From Hydrogenophaga sp. (GTDB taxonomy: Bacteria > Pseudomonadota > Gammaproteobacteria > Burkholderiales > Burkholderiaceae_C), in assembly GCA_030653975.1 (NCBI GenBank), contig JAURYH010000008.1, forward strand, positions 62,001 to 126,000: a stretch of DNA of 64,000 nucleotides. Direction: 5' to 3'. Made by a program: the position numbers and the translations under genes. Below the pieces are notes generated by a model. The model did not search any database and was not told the DNA's origin. It worked only from the letters and a program-made list of their open reading frames with translations. Shown piece by piece: positions 34,507 to 41,826 of the stretch. Positions within the stretch are counted from its first letter, which is position 1, and each line of letters opens with the position of its first letter.

Positions 34507-34818
34507 TCAAATACAAATCTGGGGAGAAGGCACCGTCGCGGCCACGGTGGCCGGGCGGGCGCGGGCGCGCAACGCGTCGTTCACCCAGTCGATGCCTTGC
34601 GCCACGGCGTAATGCGCCGCTGCGTCGTGTGTGGGGAAATCATCGTGGAAACGCATGACACGGTCGGTGCAGGCGCTGCCGGAGCCGCTGGCGATGGACA
34701 CCTGCGCGGCAAAACGGCCGCACGGCAGCGGCCGGGGGCAAGCCGCAATGCGGTACTTGTCCAGAGTGAGAGGCGACAGTCTCTTCGTTGTTGTGGTCGT
34801 GGAAATCGTATGAATCAT
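34507..34818 (-). CDS. Small conserved-looking hypothetical protein
   Basis: A 103-residue protein, [14 protein letters not shown] at the start and the more conserved-looking [20 protein letters not shown] and [20 protein letters not shown] later. The pattern (a short beta-rich domain, then ...F.T..AA..YA..QG..W) recalls a small family common in betaproteobacteria whose function is unknown. It lies 16 nt upstream of infA on the same strand. The start is uncertain: no good ribosome site, and an alternative ATG is at 34827. Confidence 0.6.
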   Translation of the reverse strand: MIHTISTTTTTKRLSPLTLDKYRIAACPRPLPCGRFAAQVSIASGSGSACTDRVMRFHDDFPTHDAAAHYAVAQGIDWVNDALRARARPATVAATVPSPQICI

Positions 34819-35220
34819 CAAAAACATCAAAGGGCGGAACGCCGCGGTCTCATGGACCGCACAGCAGGAAAACGCCCGAAAAACACATTGGCAGCCCCAA
34901 GCGCCGGGGTGCCCGACTGAATCCGCCGGCGCCGGCGCGGTGTCGGGAACACCACGCCAGAACCGGTGCACGCGCCACGGCAGGGGCATCGGCAACAGCA
35001 GGGAGAATATTGCGACGGCGCCGACCTGGAAAGGGTGCGGGGCTGGCGCGGCTCGCGATGGAGGGGCTGGACCGGCGGCCCCTCTGCCGGGGGCGGTGCG
35101 CCGAGGTCGTGAAACCCGGACGCGGCTGGTCGCCCAAGGCGAACCAGTTAATGTACCACGATGTGGAAAAACGTGCACGGGTTAAGCATCGTCATCGCAC
35201 AGGGTGGGCGGGTGCGCACT
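34819..35220. other. Gene-free stretch of ~400 nt
   Basis: Between the small hypothetical gene and the DUF4124-like gene. Frames through it are Arg/Pro/Gly-rich without domain-like segments and look like GC-driven noise. No clear hairpin-T tract, repeat copy or RNA motif was seen. Confidence 0.5.
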
Positions 35221-36000
35221 TCAGCAATGCAGCCTGAACTGCTCGTCGCGGGCTTTCTTTCGTTCGGAACGCGCCCAGTCCTGTTGCCCGGCAGACAAGG
35301 GTTGACGGGCGTAGGCATCCAGCCTGGTCACTCGCTCGTTCAGTGCCTTGCACTGAAGGGTGCGATCTTGCGCCACCTCATGACGCTCGGTCATTGCCTC
35401 CGGTGGCAACGGCCGGGGCGCTGCAAGGGCGGCCCGGCGTTCTCGGGCCCAGGCGACTTGCTCGTCAAACGAACGGTCTGCGGGCACGGTCACCGTTCGC
35501 TCGACCCAGGCGCGGCGCTGGTGACAGTGTTGACGCGTCCAGAACAAGCCCCCGTCGGTCGCTTTGCACAGGTAGAGGGTGATTGTGCTGGGACGCGACG
35601 GAGCGGGCGCCTGCGCCACGGTGGAGGCCTCGGCGCCGGGAGGGCAAGGCTCATCGGTGTAGAGCACCCGGCCTTGCACGACGCACTTGTGCATGCCTTC
35701 CGAAGCCACCTGGGGTGGCGATGCCGGTGCCGCATGGATCCTCTGCGTTGGAGGCGCTGGCGCAGAACCGGGCGCTGCGACGCTGCGGGCCGCTGTCGGC
35801 AACTGGACGCTGAATGGTTGAGTGCTGTCAGGCCGGGATGCGGCGGCTCGGCGGGCATCCCACCAGCCATAGCCCACATAAAAAGCGACCAGCACGGCGA
35901 TGGCGGCGGCGATGGACAACACGGTCCCCAATTTTCCGGGTTCCGGTGGCTTGAAAGGGGCATCGTTTTGAACACCTTCACGCATCCAGTCACTGCCCAT
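35221..36000 (-). CDS. DUF4124-like protein with one membrane helix
   Basis: A 259-residue protein: short cytoplasmic start, one transmembrane helix (LGTVLSIAAAIAVLVAFYVG, ~24-46), an Ala/Pro-rich linker, then a small domain with CVVQGRVLYTDEPCPPGA near residue 107 and a second Cys pair (LYLCKATDG, RQHCHQRRAW). The first resembles the DUF4124 motif (K-C-x-G-x-x-x-Y-x-D-x-x-C). The C-terminus is charged and coiled-coil-like. Its ATG follows the ubiB stop with no gap, so they are probably co-translated. Function unknown. Confidence 0.7.
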   Translation of the reverse strand: MGSDWMREGVQNDAPFKPPEPGKLGTVLSIAAAIAVLVAFYVGYGWWDARRAAASRPDSTQPFSVQLPTAARSVAAPGSAPAPPTQRIHAAPASPPQVASEGMHKCVVQGRVLYTDEPCPPGAEASTVAQAPAPSRPSTITLYLCKATDGGLFWTRQHCHQRRAWVERTVTVPADRSFDEQVAWARERRAALAAPRPLPPEAMTERHEVAQDRTLQCKALNERVTRLDAYARQPLSAGQQDWARSERKKARDEQFRLHC

Positions 36001-37701
36001 TCAATCCTCCCCCACATCCCGCCCCTTGCTGCTGCGCCAGATCGCGCGCACCAGCCACAGCCCGCCGACAAACGCGCTGGCGAAGCCGATGAAGCCGAAG
36101 GCGGGCAGGCCGAAGAGGGTGGGGCCGCCCTTGACGGTCATGACGATGGACGAGCCGATGATGAGTGCGGCGATCACCAGCGCCATCGTGAGGCGGTTGG
36201 CGGCGCGGTCGATCTGGTCGCCCACGCGCTTGAGGTGCGCGAGCTCGATGCCCACATGCACCTTGCCCCGGCGCGCGTTGCGCAGCAGGCGCGAGACGTC
36301 GTGCGGCAGCTGTTCGGCCACCGCGAGCGTGCGGCGCAGGGTCTGCCAGGCGCGGTTGGCCACCACCTTGGGCTGGTAGCGTGCGCGCACCACCTGCTTG
36401 AGCAGCGGCAGGGCCTCGGTCGTCATGTGGAACTCGGGATCGAGACTGCGGCCCATGCCTTCGAGCGTGATGAAGGCCTTGATGAGCAAGGCCATGTCGG
36501 ACGGCAGGCCGAGGTGGTGTTCACGCAGGATGGTGGTGACGTCGGCGAGCATTTCGCCCAGGTTCAACTGGGCCAGCGGTGTGCCGTGGTACTGGTCGAC
36601 GAAGGTTTCGATCTCGGTTTCGAGCAGGCTGAGGTTGACGCCGTGCTCGTCGCCGGTCCAGTCGAGCAGCACGTCGGCCACGGTCTGCGGGTTGCGCTCG
36701 ACCAGGCCGAGCAGCAGGTTCAGGAGTTCTTCGCGGCGCCGCACCGAGAGGCGGCCGACCATGCCGAAGTCGATGAAGGCGATGCGGTTGCCTTCGAGAT
36801 AGAAGACGTTGCCAGGGTGCGGGTCGGCGTGGAAGAGGCCGTCTTCAACGATCTGTTTGAGCACGGCCTGGGCGCCGCGTTTCGCCAGCAGACTGCGGTC
36901 CAGCCCCTGGGCATCGAGCTGGTCGAGTTGATTGCCGGCGATGCCGCCCACGAAGTCCTGCACATTGACGCGCTCCTTGGTGTGCATCCAGTGCACCTTG
37001 GGCACCACGATCCAGGGCAGGCTGACCAGGTTGGCGGCGATGCGTTCGGCGTTGCGGCATTCGCTGGCGAGGTCGAGTTCGCGTTTGAGCGAACGAGCGA
37101 GCTCGCGCACCAGCTGCTGCGGGCGGTAGGGTTTGAGGGCGGGGATTTCGGCCTCGGCGATGGCGGCCAGGCGGCCGAGCAGGCGCAGGTCGGCTTCGAT
37201 GGTGTCGGTGATGCCGGGACGGCGGATCTTGACGATCACTTCGGTGCCGTCGTGCAGCCGGGCGCGGTGCACCTGGGCGATGGAGGCGGCGGCAAGTGGT
37301 TCGGTATCGAAACGGGCAAAGACGGCTTCAGGTTCGCCGCCGAGGTCTTCGCGCAGCTGCGGACGCAGCGTTTCCAGCGGCACGGCGGGCACCTGGCTGT
37401 GCAGCTTCTCGAACTCGGCGATGTAGTCGGGGCCGAACAGGTCGGCGCGGCCGGCCAGGATCTGACCGAGCTTGACGAAAGTGGGACCGAGCTCTTCCAG
37501 CGTGAGGCGCAGCTGGACCGGCGGTTCGAGCCGCGCCAGCTCGGCCGCGTTGTCCCATTTGAGGGCGTGGCCGGCACGTTCCAGCCGGTCGGCCAGGCCG
37601 AGGCGGCGCACGCTGTCGCCAAAGCCGTGGCGGATGAGCACGCCCAGGATGGTGTTCAGGCGGCCCATGTCTCGGGCAGCGCCCAGGGTTTCGATCAGCA
37701 T
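36001..37701 (-). CDS. ubiB: UbiB/AarF (ABC1)-family atypical kinase
   Basis: A ~566-residue protein needed for ubiquinone synthesis or delivery. The family KxGQ motif is in FVKLGQILAGRADLFG (~75), the catalytic/metal region in FHADPHPGNVFYLEG (~290), DFG in FIDFGMVGRLS (~310), and two C-terminal membrane helices lie ~500-560. I use ATG at 37701 (MLIETLGAARDMGRL); a start eight codons upstream is possible. Followed directly by the DUF4124-like gene. The nearby ubiM gene is a related pathway member. Confidence 0.88.
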   Translation of the reverse strand: MLIETLGAARDMGRLNTILGVLIRHGFGDSVRRLGLADRLERAGHALKWDNAAELARLEPPVQLRLTLEELGPTFVKLGQILAGRADLFGPDYIAEFEKLHSQVPAVPLETLRPQLREDLGGEPEAVFARFDTEPLAAASIAQVHRARLHDGTEVIVKIRRPGITDTIEADLRLLGRLAAIAEAEIPALKPYRPQQLVRELARSLKRELDLASECRNAERIAANLVSLPWIVVPKVHWMHTKERVNVQDFVGGIAGNQLDQLDAQGLDRSLLAKRGAQAVLKQIVEDGLFHADPHPGNVFYLEGNRIAFIDFGMVGRLSVRRREELLNLLLGLVERNPQTVADVLLDWTGDEHGVNLSLLETEIETFVDQYHGTPLAQLNLGEMLADVTTILREHHLGLPSDMALLIKAFITLEGMGRSLDPEFHMTTEALPLLKQVVRARYQPKVVANRAWQTLRRTLAVAEQLPHDVSRLLRNARRGKVHVGIELAHLKRVGDQIDRAANRLTMALVIAALIIGSSIVMTVKGGPTLFGLPAFGFIGFASAFVGGLWLVRAIWRSSKGRDVGED

Positions 37702-37734
37702 GTGTGGATCATAAAGACCCGCCATCGCGCTGCG

Positions 37735-37800
37735 CGCGTCCCCCTGAAGGGGAGCGACACCTGAGGTCCGGCAAAACCGGTCCTTGGTGTCTCTGGATGG
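37735..37800 (+). repeat. Hairpin-rich intergenic element
   Basis: Between ubiB and minE: CCCCCTGAAGGGG, then GGTCCGGCAAAACCGGTCC, a modular hairpin series similar in layout to the dispersed repeats elsewhere in the window but with a different sequence. May be a diverged family member. Confidence 0.45.
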
Positions 37801-37857
37801 GGCGCTGCTTCGCGCGCTGGGAATCGCTCTCCGACTCGGCAGAGAGCAGGACCCGCC

Positions 37858-38124
37858 TTACTTGCGGTCGGGCAGCTCGATCTTGACTTCGAGCACTTCC
37901 AGGTTGTCCTGGCGCTCGAGCATGACCTTGATGTCGTCCGGATTGATCTTGATGTATTTGCCGATCACGGCCACCAGCTCGCGCTGCAGCGCGGGCAGGT
38001 AGTCGGGCTCGGAGGCGTTGCGACCGCTGCGCTCGTGCGCCAGGATGATCTGCAGCCGCTCCTTGGCGACGCTGGCGGTCTTCTTGTTTTCGCCCAGAAA
38101 GAAGGAAAGAAAGGACATGCTCAC
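37858..38124 (-). CDS. minE: Cell division topological specificity factor MinE
   Basis: An 88-residue MinE that stimulates MinD ATPase and drives Min oscillation. N-terminal [10 protein letters not shown] membrane/MinD-binding region, then [18 protein letters not shown] and the topological specificity part with [19 protein letters not shown]. Overlaps minD by 4 nt (ATGA). Confidence 0.95.
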   Translation of the reverse strand: MSMSFLSFFLGENKKTASVAKERLQIILAHERSGRNASEPDYLPALQRELVAVIGKYIKINPDDIKVMLERQDNLEVLEVKIELPDRK

Positions 38125-38936
38125 TTCCTTCCGAACACGCGCTTGAAGAAGCCCGCCTTTTCGGCTTCAACGAAACGAAGCGGTTTCTCGGCACCGAGAA
38201 AACGGTCGATCACGTCGCTGTAGGCCTCGGCCACGTCGGTGCCCTTGAGGTGGATCGCCGGCATGCCCTGGTTGGACGCGGTCAGCACGTTTTCGCTCTC
38301 GGGGATGACGCCGATGAGCTTGATGCGCAGGATGTCCTGGATGTCTTCCAGGCTGAGCATCTGGCCGTCGGCCACGCGCGTGGGGTTGTAGCGCGTGATC
38401 AGCAGGTGTTCCTTGATCGGGTCCTTGCCTTCGATGGCGCGTTTGGTCTTGCTGCCGAGCATGCCGAGGATGCGGTCGGAATCGCGCACGCTGGAGACTT
38501 CGGGGTTGGTCACGATCAGCGCTTCGTCGGCGAAGTGCATCGCCATGAGCGCGCCGGTCTCGATGCCGGCGGGCGAGTCGCAGACGATGTATTCAAAGCC
38601 CATGGCCGACAGGTCGTTCAGCACCTTTTCCACGCCGTCCTGCGAGAGCGCGTCCTTGTCGCGTGTCTGGCTGGCGGCGAGCACGAACAGGTTGTCGCAC
38701 TGTTTGTCCTTGATCAGCGCCTGGTTCAGGTTGGCTTCGCCGTGGATGACGTTGATCAGGTCGTAGACCACGCGGCGTTCGCAGCCCATGATCAGGTCAA
38801 GGTTGCGCAGGCCGACGTCGAAGTCGATGACGGCGGTCTTGTGGCCGCGCAGGGCGAGGCCGGAAGCGAAGCTGGCGCTGGTGGTGGTCTTGCCCACGCC
38901 GCCCTTGCCGGAAGTGATGACAACGATTTGGGTCAT
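38121..38936 (-). CDS. minD: Septum site-determining ATPase MinD
   Basis: A 271-residue membrane-associated ATPase with deviant Walker [11 protein letters not shown] at residue 9, VCDSPAGIE near 120, and a C-terminal amphipathic membrane-targeting helix ([12 protein letters not shown]). Recruits MinC to block division at the poles. Order minC-minD-minE is the standard one. Confidence 0.96.
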   Translation of the reverse strand: MTQIVVITSGKGGVGKTTTSASFASGLALRGHKTAVIDFDVGLRNLDLIMGCERRVVYDLINVIHGEANLNQALIKDKQCDNLFVLAASQTRDKDALSQDGVEKVLNDLSAMGFEYIVCDSPAGIETGALMAMHFADEALIVTNPEVSSVRDSDRILGMLGSKTKRAIEGKDPIKEHLLITRYNPTRVADGQMLSLEDIQDILRIKLIGVIPESENVLTASNQGMPAIHLKGTDVAEAYSDVIDRFLGAEKPLRFVEAEKAGFFKRVFGRK

Positions 38937-38987
38937 GTGGAGGTTCCTGTGAAGGTGGGGTAGTGGCTGAAAGGCTGCTGGCAGCCG

Positions 38988-39782
38988 TCAGGCAGACAGG
39001 GGATCGATGATCAGTTTGTCTTCGCCATCGGGGCCGGGCATGAGGCGCACCTGGGCGGCCTTGCCCCGCACTTCGGCGGGCAGGTCGGTTTCGCTGGTGC
39101 GGTAGATGCCCGCGATGGAGATGAGTTCGGGGTCCATGGACAGCGCAAAGATGCGCGCGTCGGCGTTGCCGCGCGCACCGGCGATGGCTCTGCCCCGCAG
39201 CGGTGCATAGACGTGGATGTGGCCGTCGGCGATGACTTCGGCGCCGGGGTTGACCATGGCCATGACGACCAGATCGCGCCCGCGGGCGTACACCTGCTGA
39301 CCGGAGCGCAGCGGTTTGTCCACCACCAGCGCACCCGGCGCCACCGGCGAAGGCACAGCGGCCGCCGGAGCGGGTGCTTCGACCTCGGCGGGAGCGCGGC
39401 TCGGTGCCGGCTGGGGCGCGGGGCTGCGCTGGACCAGGGCGTCGGGCGCCGAGATGAGGCCGGTGGCCAGGGCGGCGGCGGTCTGCGTTTCGCTGCCGCC
39501 GCGCACGGCGATGGGCTGCAGGCGGTACTGGCGCAGGAGCTCGGTGAGCGCGGCGAAGTCGAGCGCGGTTTCAAGACCGACCGCAGCAGTGCCCTGCAAG
39601 GGCGAGAGGTCGATGACCAGCGGGTCCTGGTCAAAAAAATCGGGCATGTCGCCGAATCGCTGGGCCAGTTCCTCGCTCAGGCGGGCGAGGTCGGCGGATT
39701 TGAGCAGCAAGGCCACCAGGGGCAGGTTGGCGCTCTTGATCTCGAAGGTGGCGGGCGCGTTGGCAGCGAGGGCAACGGACAT
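38988..39782 (-). CDS. minC: Septum formation inhibitor MinC
   Basis: A 264-residue FtsZ polymerisation inhibitor. N-domain begins MSVALAANAPATFEIKSANL. A Pro/Ala-rich linker separates it from the beta-helical C-domain that binds MinD, with LRSGQQVYARGRDLVVMAMV, VNPGAEVIADGHIHVYAPLR and the GRAIAGARGN turn. I take ATG 39782 because residues upstream of it are low-complexity and do not resemble MinC. minD follows 51 nt downstream. Confidence 0.94.
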   Translation of the reverse strand: MSVALAANAPATFEIKSANLPLVALLLKSADLARLSEELAQRFGDMPDFFDQDPLVIDLSPLQGTAAVGLETALDFAALTELLRQYRLQPIAVRGGSETQTAAALATGLISAPDALVQRSPAPQPAPSRAPAEVEAPAPAAAVPSPVAPGALVVDKPLRSGQQVYARGRDLVVMAMVNPGAEVIADGHIHVYAPLRGRAIAGARGNADARIFALSMDPELISIAGIYRTSETDLPAEVRGKAAQVRLMPGPDGEDKLIIDPLSA

Positions 39783-40016
39783 GAAGGGCAGGCTCGGTGG
39801 CTGGAGAGAAAAACGAGGTCCCAGCGGTGTGCAAAGGGCGAAGCCGCACAGCAAGACCCGGGCCCACTGCGCGCCGCGCATCTTACCAGCCGGGGGGTGT
39901 GCGTTGGTGCCCAGGTGTGTGCCGGTGTGAGGGGCTGTAAGCCCTGTGGCGTGCCGTTCGTCGGCTTGCGCGATGGCAATGCAGGATGGCGCGGGTGTCG
40001 GCATACTGAAACCCGT

Positions 40017-40988
40017 ATGAAAAACACCCCCCCATCCCCTGAAAAACCGGCATCCGGCACCCCGGTTTCTGCGTGGGACCGTGTGTCACTGGTGTGGCGC
40101 ATGACACGGCCGGCGTTCCTGCTGCTGACCGTGGTCGCCTGCGTGCTGGGCACCGCCACGGCGTCCGCCTGCGGCTGTGGCCTGGACCTGCCGCTGGCAC
40201 TGGGCGCGATGGCGTTGGCGGTGCTGGCGCATGCGGCGGGCAATGTGCTGAACGACCTGCACGACGCCCGCAACGGCGCCGACGCCGCCAACACGGACGG
40301 CATCTTCCCCTTCACCGGCGGTTCCCGGCTGATCCAGACCGGCGCCGTGAGCGAACAGCAGACCGCCGAGCTGGCCAAGGCGCTGCTGGTGTTCCTGGTG
40401 CCCGCGGGTCTGTTGCTGGCGGTCAAGGCCGGCGGCGGGGTGCTGCTGCTGGGCATGGCCGGATTGCTGCTGGCCTGGGCCTATTCGGCGCCGCCGCTCA
40501 AGCTGGTTTCGCGCGGACTGGGCGAGCTGACGGTGGCGCTGGTCTGGTTTCTGGTGGTGGTGGGCGCGGACTATGTGCAACGGCGGCAGTTCTTCGTGAT
40601 TCCGGCCAGCGCCGCAGCGGGTTTTGCGCTGATGGTGGGGGCCTTGCTGCTGATCAACGGCTTTCCGGACGCCGCGGCCGATGCCCGGGTGGGCAAACGC
40701 ACCCTGGTGGTGCGGCTGGGTCCTGTGGCAGCGGGCGCGCTGTACGGCGCGCTGGTGCTGGGTGCTCATGCCTGGCTGGCGGCCAGTGTGTGGCTGCTGA
40801 TTCCGCCGATGCCGGCGCTCTGGGGACTGGTTTCGCTGCCGTTCTCGCTGGCAGCACTCGCCTGGCTGCTGACCCATCTGCACCGGCCGCAGCAGTTGAA
40901 GCCCGCCCTGGCCCTCACCGTGGCGGCCACGCTGTTGCACGGTCTGGGCATGGCCTGGGGCTTTGCGCAGATGGCACGCCTGCACTGA
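40017..40988 (+). CDS. UbiA-family prenyltransferase (MenA-like)
   Basis: A 323-residue membrane protein with about nine helices. The first Asp-rich motif is NVLNDLHDARNGAD near residue 78 and the second NGFPDAAADARVGKRT near 215, the prenyl-diphosphate-Mg sites of UbiA enzymes. The layout is closest to 1,4-dihydroxy-2-naphthoate prenyltransferases, but no men genes are near and ubiquinone genes are, so the aromatic acceptor is uncertain. ATG at 40017. Divergent from minC. Confidence 0.85.
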   Translation: MKNTPPSPEKPASGTPVSAWDRVSLVWRMTRPAFLLLTVVACVLGTATASACGCGLDLPLALGAMALAVLAHAAGNVLNDLHDARNGADAANTDGIFPFTGGSRLIQTGAVSEQQTAELAKALLVFLVPAGLLLAVKAGGGVLLLGMAGLLLAWAYSAPPLKLVSRGLGELTVALVWFLVVVGADYVQRRQFFVIPASAAAGFALMVGALLLINGFPDAAADARVGKRTLVVRLGPVAAGALYGALVLGAHAWLAASVWLLIPPMPALWGLVSLPFSLAALAWLLTHLHRPQQLKPALALTVAATLLHGLGMAWGFAQMARLH

Positions 40989-40991
40989 AAC

Positions 40992-41012
40992 CACCATCCG
41001 GGTGATTTTTTT
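40992..41012 (+). terminator. Weak terminator after the prenyltransferase gene
   Basis: A short stem (CACC 40992-40995 with GGTG 41001-41004) followed by a run of seven to eight T. The stem is only 4 bp, so confidence is modest. Confidence 0.4.
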
Positions 41013-41020
41013 CGGGGATG

Positions 41021-41281
41021 TTTTGCACAACCCTGTGTACAACTTTTTAACAAATACCACTTTATCCACAAGATGGTGATCAAACGCGGGCTTATCCCCA
41101 TTCCGGTTCAGCAGCAACAGGGCCGTCTTCACACGCTTGTACGGACGCCAAGTCCTTGATTGGCCAGCAAAAAACCCGCTTGTCCACACAAAACCGCCTG
41201 CTCTACTACTCCTACTAATTTGAAATAAAGAAATAGAAGAGTAAGAACGGCCGGGGAAAACCGTCCGGTGCCCGGACGGCC
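41021..41281 (+). other. Origin-like module, copy A
   Basis: About 260 bp repeated at 41539-41802 with a 518-bp offset. It contains a perfect DnaA box TTATCCACA (41062-41070), TTTTGCACA (41021-41029), near-matches TTGTACACA (minus strand, 41034-41042) and TTATCCCCA (41092-41100), then TTGTCCACA (41180-41188). Next comes a short GC-rich spacer, a DnaA-trio-like CTACTACTCCTACTAAT (41203-41219) and an AT-rich tract. It closes with a hairpin (CCGTCCGG/CCGGACGG). This is the order of a bacterial origin unwinding element. Confidence 0.65.
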
Positions 41282-41538
41282 AAGCAGGAAAACGGCATCG
41301 GCCGGTGTCTGAAAACATGTTCCGACCGTTTGAACACACCTTCCTGCCGCCGTTCGAGAAAAGTCACCGAGATCGATGCAGGTGGCTTTTGGAAGAGTTC
41401 GCAGCATCCGGGTGCCAGCCAGGCGCCACAGGTTGACCCGCAGGCCTTTGCGGGCCTGGAGATGCTGACCGTTGGAAACAGCAAGCTTCCGGGCTGGAAA
41501 CCGCAGGAACTGCGGCCTCAGACCGTCTGTGAACACCA
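41282..41538. other. Spacer between the two origin-like modules
   Basis: About 260 bp, of more ordinary GC content than the modules, without convincing open frames. GCCTTTGCGGGCC-type hairpins occur near 41440-41456. No perfect DnaA box was seen here. No gene called. Confidence 0.5.
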
Positions 41539-41802
41539 ATTTCCACAACCCTGTGTATATCTTTTTAATAAGTTCAAGGTTATTCACAGTTTTATGGATA
41601 AGTGTCGGGTTATCCCCTTTTCTGTCTGATCGCAACAGGGCTGTCTTCACATGCTTGTACGGACGCCAAGCCCTTGATCGGCCAGCAAAAAACCCGCTTG
41701 TCCACACAAAACCGCCTGCTCTACTACTCCTACTAATTTGAAATAAAGTTATAGAAGAATAAGAACAGCCAAAAAAAACGCCGCCCGGTGCCCGGACGGC
41801 GT
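41539..41802 (+). other. Origin-like module, copy B
   Basis: Direct repeat of 41021-41281. It has a DnaA box TTATTCACA (41580-41588), a near-match TTATCCATA on the minus strand (41593-41601), TTGTCCACA (41698-41706), the same GC-rich spacer and an identical DnaA-trio-like tract (41721-41737) with AATTTGAAATAAAG following. The end is the terminator hairpin of the convergently placed acetyltransferase gene. Identity to copy A is near complete over the TTGTCCACA-to-AT-rich part and looser in the DnaA-box part. Confidence 0.65.
41771..41802 (-). terminator. Rho-independent terminator of the Pat-type acetyltransferase gene
   Basis: On the minus strand a strong GC hairpin (arms 41791-41801 and 41779-41788) is followed by eight T. 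It lies ~25 nt beyond the stop codon at 41827. A related hairpin at 41250-41281 in copy A is followed by only four T. Confidence 0.85.
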
Positions 41803-41826
41803 GGTCAAAAAGCCGCTGAGTGCGGT

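Noticed and set aside
34788-35237. A 149-codon plus-strand frame in the gap before the DUF4124-like gene
   Set aside because: Basic, Pro/Arg-rich noise with no ribosome site; judged non-coding.
35161-37764. An 867-codon plus-strand frame across ubiB and the DUF4124-like gene
   Set aside because: Covers two convincing minus-strand genes and reads as low-complexity antisense sequence.
41282-41538. Small open frames between the two origin-like modules
   Set aside because: They are short, continue into the repeat modules and show no conserved-looking protein segment.
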